NCBI RefSeq assembly: GCF_040580765.1
Contig: NZ_CP158687.1
Location: 2,418,001 to 2,482,000 of the forward strand
DNA from: Lentibacter algarum
GTDB lineage: Bacteria > Pseudomonadota > Alphaproteobacteria > Rhodobacterales > Rhodobacteraceae
Direction of reading: 5' to 3'
DNA length: 64,000 nucleotides
A program made the translations under genes and the position numbers. Below are positions 15,258 through 23,473 of the stretch, one piece after another. The first letter of the stretch is position 1. Each line of letters opens with the position of its first letter. Below the pieces are notes generated by a model, which was not told where the DNA came from, did no database searches, and worked only from the letters and a program-made list of their open reading frames with translations.

Positions 15258-17504
15258 CTAACTTGCAAACCTCACAAACTTGGAAAACGGCATCTCCCGC
15301 AGCCGTACACCCGTTGCCGCATAGATCGCGGCCGCAAGCGCAGGGGCCGCCGGGGGCACAGGCGGTTCGCCCACCCCACGCACAGCCTCGCCGTTCTCAA
15401 GCCCACGCACAACAATCTCGGGACACTGGCTCATCCGCATGCCGTCAAAGCTGTCAAAGTTAAGCTGTTCTGCAACGCCGCCCTCATAGGTGATTTCGCA
15501 ATTCATCGCATGACCCAGCGCCCAAACAACACCACCCTGGACCTGATTTTCAAAATTCACAGGGTCAAGCACACGGCCGACTTCGGCAGCCACATACACC
15601 TTGTCGATCCGTATGCCATCGTCCGTATCAGTAACCTCGACCACCTCGGCACAATGCACCCCAAAGGAGCGCGTCATCGCAACGCCGCGTCCACGGCGCG
15701 GCCCAAGGCTCACCCCGTCCCAATCTGACATTTCGCCGACAGCTTCTAGCACCTTTCGCGCCAAAGGGTCGCTCGCGAGGCGCAGACGCTCCTCCAGCGG
15801 ATCAGCCCCTGCCGCCTCGATGAGCTCTTCCAAACCAAGGTTATAGAAAAACCCGTTGGTTGACGCCCCAACAGAGCGCCACGAGCTCACAGGCGCCAGC
15901 GGATCCGCGCGATACCCCGTCACCCGATGATGCGGGATCGCGAAGGGCTGCTCAAATGCCCCCGCCACAATCTGGCTGTCCGGCCCCGGAACGCCCAGAC
16001 CTTGCCGCCCCATCTGGCTCACAATCACACTCGGCATCGCGATGGAGAGATCATAGGCCTGCACGCGGCCGTCCTTCACCGTGCCGCGCATCTTCGCAGC
16101 GGCAATCTGGCGGGTGTAATCATGCGCCATATCGGTTTCACGACTATAGGTGAGCTTCACAGGCACGCCGCGCATTTGCACAGCCACTTCTGCCGCCTGT
16201 CGCACCACATCATCCTCAAGACGGTGGCCAAAGCTGCCGCCCATCATCAGCACATGCACATGCACAGCATCGGCATCCAAGCCCGCGATCTTCGCCACAG
16301 TTGCCTGCACAAATCGCGGAATCTGCGTCCCCGTCCAGACGTCGACGCGCGCATCGCTTACAAGCACAGTTGCGCTCACAGGCTCCAGCGGCGCATGCGC
16401 CAGATAGGGCGCGCGGTAGTCCGCTGTCACGGCCTCGCCTTCAAGCATCGCTGTGTCTACATCGCCATCGTCTCGCACACGGCTGTCCTGATGGCTCGGC
16501 ACAAAGCTCGCCTCAAGTGCGGCCCAGTGCTCTGCCATATTCGCAGGCATGTCAGACGCGCTCCACTCGGCCTCCACAGCCTCTGCCGCCTGAAACGCAC
16601 GCCAAGTGTTGTCCGCCACAACGGCCACACCGCCGCTCACGTCATAAACTCCGCTCACGCCACGCATCTCAAGCGCCGCGCTCGCGTCATAGCTCACAAG
16701 TCCACCACCCTGCGCAGGCGCAAGCTTCAGAGCGGCATACACCATGCCCTCGATCTCAAAGTCGATCCCATACGCCTGCGTGCCTGTCGATTTCGCCAGA
16801 ATATCCACCCGCTGCATCGGCTTGCCCAAGTAGCGCCATTCGCTCGGGTCGCGCAGCGCCACATCCTGCACAGGCTCCATGCCCGCAACAGCCTCCGCCA
16901 GCTCTTCATAGCGCAAAGCAGTTCCGTCAGGCGCAATCACTTGCCCCGCTTCGGTGCGCAAATCGCCCACAGCCACACCAAGCTGCTCAGCCGCCGCCAG
17001 CTTCAGAGTCTCACGCGCGCTGGCCCCCGCCGCCCGCAACTTTATAAAGCCATCGGGCACAGTGGTTGACCCGCCCGTAATTTGCAGGCCGACAAACTTC
17101 ATCACCGAGCCCAAAACACCCGTTAAAGCGTCTTGCACAAAGCCCTCTTCAGGCGCGTTAAACTCGGCTGCCTCAGCTGCGAGCGCTGTGTTCCAATACG
17201 CGCGATCAGGTGGACCGGGATCGATTTTCACAGCTTCAAGTGTTACATCCAGCTCCTCGGCAATCAGGGCGGCCTGCACATGATAAGCGCCCTGCCCTTT
17301 GTCCGCCCGCGGCGTGATCAAAGTTACGCCAGAGGCGTCAATCTTCACATAAGGCGTCAGCGCCGCCTCTCCCTCGCCCAGCCGCTTGAGAAGCGGGTTT
17401 GTGTAAGGTGTCTTAGCGCGCCAGACCCCAAAGGCCACACCCCCCAGAACAGCCGCAGACCCAATCAGAAAAGAGCGCCGCGCAATTGTTTTCACCTTGC
17501 CCAT
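15258..17504 (-). CDS. Molybdopterin-dependent aldehyde/isoquinoline oxidoreductase, large subunit (IorB-like)
   Basis: This 748-residue Mo-hydroxylase large subunit of the xanthine oxidase family is in the IorB/AldH group. It begins with a twin-arginine signal (IARRSFLIGSAA, residues ~8-19), so it is exported folded, with cofactor, to the periplasm. Mo-cofactor motifs include GGSFGHRLEDD (about residue 430) and the catalytic-Glu region GVGEPPVPP near the C terminus. The small Fe-S subunit is encoded 3 bp upstream. It probably oxidises aldehydes or N-heterocycles and passes electrons to the respiratory chain, but no cytochrome gene is adjacent. A hairpin element begins at its stop. Confidence 0.88.
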   Translation of the reverse strand: MGKVKTIARRSFLIGSAAVLGGVAFGVWRAKTPYTNPLLKRLGEGEAALTPYVKIDASGVTLITPRADKGQGAYHVQAALIAEELDVTLEAVKIDPGPPDRAYWNTALAAEAAEFNAPEEGFVQDALTGVLGSVMKFVGLQITGGSTTVPDGFIKLRAAGASARETLKLAAAEQLGVAVGDLRTEAGQVIAPDGTALRYEELAEAVAGMEPVQDVALRDPSEWRYLGKPMQRVDILAKSTGTQAYGIDFEIEGMVYAALKLAPAQGGGLVSYDASAALEMRGVSGVYDVSGGVAVVADNTWRAFQAAEAVEAEWSASDMPANMAEHWAALEASFVPSHQDSRVRDDGDVDTAMLEGEAVTADYRAPYLAHAPLEPVSATVLVSDARVDVWTGTQIPRFVQATVAKIAGLDADAVHVHVLMMGGSFGHRLEDDVVRQAAEVAVQMRGVPVKLTYSRETDMAHDYTRQIAAAKMRGTVKDGRVQAYDLSIAMPSVIVSQMGRQGLGVPGPDSQIVAGAFEQPFAIPHHRVTGYRADPLAPVSSWRSVGASTNGFFYNLGLEELIEAAGADPLEERLRLASDPLARKVLEAVGEMSDWDGVSLGPRRGRGVAMTRSFGVHCAEVVEVTDTDDGIRIDKVYVAAEVGRVLDPVNFENQVQGGVVWALGHAMNCEITYEGGVAEQLNFDSFDGMRMSQCPEIVVRGLENGEAVRGVGEPPVPPAAPALAAAIYAATGVRLREMPFSKFVRFAS

Positions 17505-17507
17505 ATC

Positions 17508-17966
17508 TCAGCCCTCCGCCAGCGTCTTGGCCGCTGTCTTCACAGCCGCCCTGATGCGTGGATACGTCCCACAGCGGCAGAGGTTCCCGCTCATCGCCGC
17601 GTCAATCTCGACGTCACTGGGCGCAGCCACCTCGGCCAACAAAGCCGCCGCTTGCATCATCTGTCCAGACTGACAATAGCCACATTGCGCCACTTGATGC
17701 ACTGCCCAAGCCGCCTGCACCGCATGCATCGCCTCAGGGCTGCCCAGTCCGTTGATTGTCGTGACCTCGCCCCAGACATCCTCGGCAGCAACCTGACAAG
17801 AGCGCACAGCCTCACCGTCAATATGAACCGTACATGCGCCACAGGCCGCAATCCCGCAGCCGTATTTCACGCCCTTAATGTTGAGCTCGTCGCGCAAAAC
17901 CCACAGCAAGGGCATCTCGCCCTCTACATCCAGATAATGTGTCTTTCCATCAACGGTCAGCTGCAT
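17508..17966 (-). CDS. (2Fe-2S)-binding subunit of molybdenum hydroxylase (IorA-like)
   Basis: This 152-residue Fe-S subunit has a plant-type [2Fe-2S] site ([12 protein letters not shown], about residues 39-50, plus a nearby SC) and a second site (CGYCQSG, about residue 96, and LCRCGTY, about residue 132). It shuttles electrons from the Mo centre of the large subunit encoded immediately downstream. It has no Tat signal, so it would be exported with the large subunit. AAGGAG precedes the ATG. Confidence 0.92.
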   Translation of the reverse strand: MQLTVDGKTHYLDVEGEMPLLWVLRDELNIKGVKYGCGIAACGACTVHIDGEAVRSCQVAAEDVWGEVTTINGLGSPEAMHAVQAAWAVHQVAQCGYCQSGQMMQAAALLAEVAAPSDVEIDAAMSGNLCRCGTYPRIRAAVKTAAKTLAEG

Positions 17967-18070
17967 AGCAGTCTCCTTGCGCGCACCACGTTTGCCTTAC
18001 TACGCCAGATTAGCCCCGAAAGGTCAAAACAAGGCAGCGTTGCCGTGGCGTCACAGGCCAAACATCCCAG

Positions 18071-18160
18071 TTCCTCTTTGCAGAAAGATCCCAGGGGGTC
18101 TGGGGGACTGGTCCCCCAGACGGTCGGATTTTGCGAAGCAAAATTCGAAAAGAGAGCCCC
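18071..18160 (-). repeat. Stop-codon-linked hairpin element, copy 3
   Basis: On the minus strand it follows the stop of the class V PLP enzyme. Hairpin 1 is ATTTTGC-tt-CGCAAAAT, then CCGACC. Hairpin 2 is TCTGGGGGAC-ca-GTCCCCCAGA. The end is CCTGGGATCTTTCTGC and AAAGAGGAA. Its arms differ in sequence from copy 1 but preserve pairing. It lies between the PLP gene and the iorA promoter region. Confidence 0.75.
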
Positions 18161-19417
18161 TTACTCCGCGATCTCTTTCATCACCGCAAGAAACTGGCTC
18201 ACATCCTGCACAGAGTTATAGTGACACAAAGACACGCGCACACAGCCGTCCAGCCCAAGCGGCGTCAGGATATTGCCCGAGTAATGATCCGCTTTGCGCA
18301 GATGCGTACGAATTCCTGCAGCATTCAAACGCTCGACAACCTCCACCGAGGGCACGCCCTCGACCACAAGCGAAACGAGCCCCTCTCGCGCATCATTGTC
18401 AGGCCCCCCCAGAATCGTCACACGCTCCATTTCGCGCAGGCCCGCGAGGTTGCCAACCCCGTCAATCATCGCATCAGTGAGCGCCTTTTCCTGCCCATGA
18501 ATGGCCTCGCCCGCTGCAATGATCCGCTCACGGCGGTCGCTCTTGCCCGAGACTTCGCCGCCCAACCACTCCAGATAGCCGCAGACATCCGAAAGCGTCG
18601 CGTATGCCCCCGTGTCCCGCGTCCCCATCTCCCAGTTGAGCGCAGGTCCACCGTCGAGCGCATTATGTGCCACACGTTCCAACGCCTCAGACATCCACGC
18701 CAGCCCGAAGCCATGACGGGAGAACATCTTGTAAGGGCTGATCACATAGCCATCGACATCATAAGCCGCGAGATCAATTGCGCCGTGTGCTGCATGCTGG
18801 ATACCGTCAACAATGATCAAACAGTCAGGCGCCTTGGCGCGAATGGCGCGGCTGACAGCGCCCACATCCACACCCATCCCCGTGACAGGCGAGGTATGCA
18901 CGATCGTCGCCACAACAGTGTCTTCAGTGACAGCCTCTGCGTAAGCGGCGGCCTCAATCGTGCCTGCCGCATCGTCATGAGCGATCACAACATGATGCAG
19001 CTCCGCCTCCCCCGCCCAGCGCGCAGCCGCCGAGCGGCTCGCCGGATGCTCAAGAGACGAGCTGAGAACCTGCCCCTGCCCCTTGCGGGCAAGACAAGCA
19101 TTCATAATGAGACGAAACAAAAGCTCCGTGCCGCTCTCGCCCACAAAAAACTGCCCCTGCGGCGCGTTCATCATCAAGGCCATATCCGCCTTGGCGCGGT
19201 CAATAATCTCGACAAGCGCACGGCTCGCCCCGTTGGCGCGGCCTTGGTTGTCAGGAATGGCTGCAAACTTCGCGCTGGTCTCTACCACAGAGTTGAGCGT
19301 CAAAGCGCCACCCGCATTCTCAAAGAAAACCCGACGCCCCTCAAAAGGACAACTGTCCACATGAGCAAACCGCCCGCGCACCGCACCCATCACCGCGTCT
19401 GAAAATCCGTTCTGCAT
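18161..19417 (-). CDS. Class V aminotransferase-fold PLP enzyme, not a typical cysteine desulfurase
   Basis: This 418-residue PLP enzyme of the NifS/SufS superfamily has FFENAGGA near the N terminus, SSLEHPA, VDGIQHAAH (Asp for the cofactor) and the PLP lysine in ISPYKMFSRHG (about residue 233). The C-terminal loop where SufS/IscS enzymes carry the catalytic Cys reads ADHYSGNILTP and has no Cys, so desulfurase activity is unlikely. An aminotransferase, lyase or epimerase role is possible. No SUF/ISC genes lie nearby. Confidence 0.83.
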   Translation of the reverse strand: MQNGFSDAVMGAVRGRFAHVDSCPFEGRRVFFENAGGALTLNSVVETSAKFAAIPDNQGRANGASRALVEIIDRAKADMALMMNAPQGQFFVGESGTELLFRLIMNACLARKGQGQVLSSSLEHPASRSAAARWAGEAELHHVVIAHDDAAGTIEAAAYAEAVTEDTVVATIVHTSPVTGMGVDVGAVSRAIRAKAPDCLIIVDGIQHAAHGAIDLAAYDVDGYVISPYKMFSRHGFGLAWMSEALERVAHNALDGGPALNWEMGTRDTGAYATLSDVCGYLEWLGGEVSGKSDRRERIIAAGEAIHGQEKALTDAMIDGVGNLAGLREMERVTILGGPDNDAREGLVSLVVEGVPSVEVVERLNAAGIRTHLRKADHYSGNILTPLGLDGCVRVSLCHYNSVQDVSQFLAVMKEIAE

Positions 19418-19470
19418 CTCGCACTCCTTTGGCTTGTGCTATCAAAAGCCCAAACCAAAGAGAAAGAAAA

Positions 19471-19494
19471 GCCCCCCGCGTCACCGCGAGGGGC
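19471..19494 (-). terminator. glyA terminator
   Basis: On the minus strand GCCCCTCGCG-gtga-CGCGGGGGGC forms a 10-bp stem (one imperfect pair), followed by TTTTCTTTCTCTTT, downstream of glyA. Confidence 0.8.
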
Positions 19495-19537
19495 CTTTGT
19501 CTTGTCATGCAGGTGTCAGCCCGCCTCGCTGTGCGTC

Positions 19538-20821
19538 TCAGAGGTTCGGGTAAAGCGGGAACTTCTTCAGCATTTCGGCCACTTCACCGCGCACTTTGGC
19601 TTCTACAGCCTCGTTGCCCTCTGGGCCGTTCGCGGCCAATCCATCAACCACTTCCACAATCCAGTCCGCGATCTGACGGAACTCGGCCTCGCCGAAGCCG
19701 CGTGTCGTGCCCGCAGGTGTGCCGAGGCGAATACCTGATGTCACCATCGGCTTTTCTGGGTCAAACGGGATACCGTTCTTGTTTGTGGTGATATGGGCAC
19801 GGCCCAGAGCCGCATCGGTGATATTGCCCGTTACTTTCTTGGGACGCAGGTCCACAAGCATCACATGCGTGTCTGTGCCACCCGTCACAATATCCAGACC
19901 GCCTTTGATAAGCTGGTCTGACAGGGCGACAGCATTGGCACGCACCTGCTTCATGTAGTCTTTAAATTCGGGGCGCAGTGCCTCACCAAAAGCCACAGCC
20001 TTGGCTGCGATAACGTGCATCAGCGGGCCACCCTGAATCCCTGGGAAGATCGCCGAGTTGAACTTCTTGGCCAAGGCCTCGTCATTCGTCAGGATCATGC
20101 CACCGCGTGGGCCGCGGAGCGTCTTGTGTGTTGTGGTTGTTGCCACATGCGCATGTGGGAAAGGCGATGGGTGCTCGCCCGCCGCAACGAGGCCTGCAAA
20201 ATGCGCCATGTCTACGTGGAGGTATGCGCCTACAGAGTCAGCAATCTCACGGAATTTCGCAAAGTCGATGACCCGTGGAACAGCCGAGCCGCCCGCGATG
20301 ATCAGCTTGGGCTGATGCTCTTTGGCCAACGCCGCAACCTGATCATAATCAATCAGATTGTCGCTCTCGCGTACGCCATAATGAACAGCGTTAAACCACT
20401 TGCCCGACTGGTTCGGCTTTGCGCCGTGTGTCAGGTGGCCACCAGAAGCCAGATCCATCCCAAGGATCGTATCTCCAGGCTGCAACAGAGCAGTGAAAAC
20501 ACCTTGGTTGGCCTGTGAGCCAGAGTTTGGCTGAACGTTGGCAAAGCCACAGTCAAAAAGTTGGCAAGCGCGCTCGATGGCGAGCGTTTCAGCCACATCC
20601 ACATACTGACAGCCGCCATAATAGCGACGGCCTGGATAGCCTTCGGCGTATTTGTTGGTCAGAACTGTGCCCTGCGCTTCCATCACAGCAGCCGAAACAA
20701 TGTTCTCGCTTGCGATCAGCTCGATCTCGTCGCGCTGGCGGCCAAGTTCGCTTTCGACTGCGCCCCAGAGCTCAGGGTCGCGCGAGGCCAGCGCCTCAGT
20801 GAAGAAACCTTTATCAGACAT
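19538..20821 (-). CDS. glyA: Serine hydroxymethyltransferase
   Basis: This 427-residue PLP enzyme interconverts serine and glycine and charges THF with a one-carbon unit. Family features include [10 protein letters not shown] (about residue 35), [23 protein letters not shown] and the PLP lysine in [13 protein letters not shown] (about residue 230). AAGGAAG precedes the ATG. It is monocistronic with a clear terminator. I saw no glycine riboswitch in the 177 bp between it and the divergent nadK. Confidence 0.97.
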   Translation of the reverse strand: MSDKGFFTEALASRDPELWGAVESELGRQRDEIELIASENIVSAAVMEAQGTVLTNKYAEGYPGRRYYGGCQYVDVAETLAIERACQLFDCGFANVQPNSGSQANQGVFTALLQPGDTILGMDLASGGHLTHGAKPNQSGKWFNAVHYGVRESDNLIDYDQVAALAKEHQPKLIIAGGSAVPRVIDFAKFREIADSVGAYLHVDMAHFAGLVAAGEHPSPFPHAHVATTTTHKTLRGPRGGMILTNDEALAKKFNSAIFPGIQGGPLMHVIAAKAVAFGEALRPEFKDYMKQVRANAVALSDQLIKGGLDIVTGGTDTHVMLVDLRPKKVTGNITDAALGRAHITTNKNGIPFDPEKPMVTSGIRLGTPAGTTRGFGEAEFRQIADWIVEVVDGLAANGPEGNEAVEAKVRGEVAEMLKKFPLYPNL

Positions 20822-20998
20822 GGTGCTTCCTTATGAAATAACTTTCGATTCCTGCGTTTCCTATTGGAAACTTTTGCAAAAAGGAACACCAATTGCGACC
20901 AATACCAACACCAGCACGCCAAAACCTTAGGCCTGCGGTGGACAAGCCGTTTTTATAGGGTAATCTTGCCGCCTATAGGAAACGAGGACGCGCCCAAT

Positions 20999-21760
20999 AT
21001 GGCCCTGAAAATTGCCTTCACCGCCTCCGAGGCACCCTTGGCCCAAACGGCGCGCGCCGCCCTCATCAGTCGCTATGGCGAAGCCCCCGAAGCAGAAGCA
21101 GATATCATTGTTGCGCTCGGCGGCGATGGCTTCATGCTGCAGACCCTGCATCGGACGCAAGCACTCCCCGCGCCCGTCTACGGAATGAACCGTGGAACCG
21201 TCGGCTTCCTGATGAATGAATATAACGAAGCAGACCTGATGGCGCGGCTCGAAGCCGCCGCTGAAACCACAATCAACCCGCTCGCCATGACCGCCACCTG
21301 CACAGACGGAACGGTGCATGAAGCATTGGCAATCAACGAAGTCTCCGTGCTGCGGATGGGCCCACAGGCCGCGAAACTGAAAATTACAGTTGATGGTCGC
21401 CTGCGTATGGAAGAGCTTGTTTGTGATGGCGCACTGGTCGCGACGCCCGCGGGTTCAACTGCTTACAATTACTCGGCCCACGGCCCGATCCTGCCGATTG
21501 GCTCTGATGTTCTCGCCCTCACAGCCATTGCGCCGTTCCGCCCACGGCGCTGGCGCGGCGCGCTCCTGCCCAAATCTGCGATGGTCGAGATTGAAGTCTC
21601 CGAGCCCGAGAAACGCCCTGTCATGGCCGATGCCGACAGCAACTCGTTTCTCAATGTCGCGACCGTTCAGATCCGCTCGGAGCCAAACATCACACACCAC
21701 ATTCTGTTTGATCCAGAGCACGGCCTCGAAGAACGCCTGATCCGCGAGCAATTCGTTTAA
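20999..21760 (+). CDS. nadK: NAD kinase
   Basis: This 253-residue enzyme makes NADP from NAD and ATP. It has the GGDG motif in [10 protein letters not shown] (about residue 41), the NAD-site motif [10 protein letters not shown], and [14 protein letters not shown] (about residue 145). I chose ATG 20999 because the open frame upstream lies in the glyA-nadK intergenic region and the protein starts MALKIAFTA as expected; AGGA lies upstream. It is divergent from glyA. Confidence 0.94.
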   Translation: MALKIAFTASEAPLAQTARAALISRYGEAPEAEADIIVALGGDGFMLQTLHRTQALPAPVYGMNRGTVGFLMNEYNEADLMARLEAAAETTINPLAMTATCTDGTVHEALAINEVSVLRMGPQAAKLKITVDGRLRMEELVCDGALVATPAGSTAYNYSAHGPILPIGSDVLALTAIAPFRPRRWRGALLPKSAMVEIEVSEPEKRPVMADADSNSFLNVATVQIRSEPNITHHILFDPEHGLEERLIREQFV

Positions 21761-21821
21761 ATCAATGCACTCAACGAGTGTGGCGACCCCATGGGCCGCC
21801 TGCAGTCCGCTTTTTAGACGC

Positions 21822-22001
21822 TCACGCTTTCTTGTCGCGTGCGGCCTTTTCTTCGCGGGTCAGCTTATTGTTCCACTGGTTGTTGCTCAGGCCAAGCTCA
21901 GGGTTTGCGGGCTTGGTCTTGCCCACCTTCACTTCGCCACCCTTTTTCAGAAATTCCTGAATAAGCGCATCATCCGTGGTCTCTTTTGGAACATGTTTCA
22001 T
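21822..22001 (-). CDS. Conserved 59-residue basic protein of unknown function
   Basis: This small gene encodes MKHVPKETTDDALIQEFL followed by KKGGEVKVGK, SNNQWNNKLT and the basic end REEKAARDKKA. The pattern EFLKKGG...WNNKLTREEKAARD resembles small uncharacterised alphaproteobacterial proteins and shows normal codon use. It is likely cytoplasmic and might bind nucleic acid, which is only a guess from charge. It lies ~120 bp after mvaA on the same strand and convergent with nadK. Confidence 0.7.
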   Translation of the reverse strand: MKHVPKETTDDALIQEFLKKGGEVKVGKTKPANPELGLSNNQWNNKLTREEKAARDKKA

Positions 22002-22011
22002 GAAAAAGAGC

Positions 22012-22086
22012 CTAGGCCGCCCTCACGTGTATTGCAACAGCACAGCCGCCTTTCACTTTGCGCAACCGCTGTTTCGTTTTGCCCAT
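22012..22086 (-). CDS. Possible 24-residue leader or micropeptide
   Basis: The reading frame MGKTKQRLRKVKGGC... ends at TAG (24 residues). It is preceded by an unusually strong GGGGAGG 5 bp from the ATG and ends 10 bp before the start of the 59-residue protein, whose own ribosome-binding site is poor. This fits a coupled upstream ORF. It could equally be chance, and nothing recognises it as a family. Confidence 0.3.
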   Translation of the reverse strand: MGKTKQRLRKVKGGCAVAIHVRAA

Positions 22087-22122
22087 AACAGCCTCCCCAA
22101 AAGATCGGCACGTCACAAGCGC

Positions 22123-23373
22123 TTAGCCTTCGTCCAAAAGCGCGCGCGCCACATCCTCGCGAATTTCCAACCGCTCGATCATCAGCTTGGCAATCCGCTC
22201 GATATCCGCGCCCTTGGCCCCCGCCACAATCGCCACATTGCGCGCATGAAGCCCCATGTGCCCGCGCTGGATCCCCTCGCCGGCCAAAGCGCGCAGCGCC
22301 GAGAAGTTCTGAATAAGACCCACAGCTGCAGTGATGCGCCCTAGCCGCTCCCCCCGCGTGATCCCCATGATCTTGAGTGCTTTTTGCGCCGTCGGATGTG
22401 CGCGCGTGGCTCCACCGACGATCCCGACAGCCATCGGGAGCTCAATCTCTCCCCAAAGGTCGCCGTCGTCCGTCACACCATAGCGACTCAACGGCCCATA
22501 GCCGCCAGCATTGCCTTTCGTAGACGCAAAGGCATGCGCACCAGCCTCTAAAGCGCGGGTGTCATTGCCCGTCGCCAGCGCCACAGCCGAAATCCCGTTC
22601 ATGATGCCCTTGTTGTGCGTCGCCGCGCGGTAAGGGTCATGCGCGGCAAATTCATAGGCCGACACAATCCCGCGGACCATATCCTCACCAATCTCTTCGG
22701 CCCGCCAAACCGCCCTCGCGCGCACAAGACGTCGGTCCGCAAGATTGCTCAATATACGCAATCCCACTTTGCCGCCCGTCCAGCCCTCCAGCTTGGGCGC
22801 CAGCGCTTCGGCCATCGTGTTCACAGCATTCGCGCCCATCGCGTCGCGCACATCGACAATCAAATGCACAACAAGAAACGGGCCACAAATGCGCACCTCA
22901 AGGTCCCGAAAGCCCCCGCCCAGCTTCACAAGCATCGGGTCACATGCATCACAGAGCTTGCCAATCTCGCTCGCGAGGCTCTCCACTTTAGCCTTCGCCG
23001 CTGCCAAATCTGCGAGCCCGGTGATCTGCACCTGCGCAATCATGCAGGGGTCATCGGCCTCTGTGAAAACACCGCCCAGTTCACGGCAAGCCCGCGCGCC
23101 GTTGCTCACCGCAGCAATAACAGAGCTCTCCTCCGTCGCCATCGCAACAAGCACATCTTGGCCATCCACAGTCAGGTTGGTCGCGACCCCAAGCGGCACA
23201 GCGACAGCCCCGATCACATTCTCCGAAAGATTGTCGGCCAGCTCTGCGAGCGGCCCAGCCTCAAGCGCAAGCTCAGCGGCCTCACGCTCACTCAAGAGCC
23301 CTAGCTCAACAAGCTTTTCCAGCCGCCCCGCACGGCTCAAATTGTGAAATCCTGCAATCCTTGACGATATCAT
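22123..23373 (-). CDS. mvaA: Hydroxymethylglutaryl-CoA reductase, class II (degradative type)
   Basis: This enzyme of about 416 residues interconverts HMG-CoA and mevalonate. It has the class II sequence set: the catalytic Glu in ENVIGAVAVPLG (about residue 52), DAMGANAVNTM, the Lys in THNKGIMNG, the Asp in ATGNDTRA and the His in GLHARNVA near the C terminus. The ATG at 23373 has GGGAGG 5 bp upstream and is preferred over an upstream in-frame ATG. No other mevalonate pathway or HMG-CoA lyase gene lies in the window, while ispH of the rival MEP route is present, so a catabolic role is plausible. Confidence 0.92.
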   Translation of the reverse strand: MISSRIAGFHNLSRAGRLEKLVELGLLSEREAAELALEAGPLAELADNLSENVIGAVAVPLGVATNLTVDGQDVLVAMATEESSVIAAVSNGARACRELGGVFTEADDPCMIAQVQITGLADLAAAKAKVESLASEIGKLCDACDPMLVKLGGGFRDLEVRICGPFLVVHLIVDVRDAMGANAVNTMAEALAPKLEGWTGGKVGLRILSNLADRRLVRARAVWRAEEIGEDMVRGIVSAYEFAAHDPYRAATHNKGIMNGISAVALATGNDTRALEAGAHAFASTKGNAGGYGPLSRYGVTDDGDLWGEIELPMAVGIVGGATRAHPTAQKALKIMGITRGERLGRITAAVGLIQNFSALRALAGEGIQRGHMGLHARNVAIVAGAKGADIERIAKLMIERLEIREDVARALLDEG

Positions 23374-23428
23374 CAAAGCCTCCCAACCCTGTTGCAACAG
23401 AGCTTACCGACACCATCCCAAAAGAAAA

Positions 23429-23450
23429 GGCCCGCCTGATCAGGCGGGCC
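23429..23450 (-). terminator. prpE terminator
   Basis: GGCCCGCCTGATCAGGCGGGCC is a perfect palindrome. On the minus strand it is followed by TTTTCTTTTGG, 24 bp after the prpE stop. Confidence 0.75.
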
Positions 23451-23473
23451 TCATTTGCAATGATGCTCAGAGC

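Noticed and set aside
15927..17069. Long + strand frame opposite iorB
   Set aside because: Antisense to the molybdenum hydroxylase; His/Arg/Pro-rich composition and no recognisable domain.
18131..19402. 423-codon + strand frame opposite the PLP enzyme
   Set aside because: Antisense shadow of a well-supported gene; no motif of its own.
20822..20998. Possible glycine or SAM riboswitch before glyA
   Set aside because: None of the conserved glycine or SAM aptamer cores is visible on either strand.
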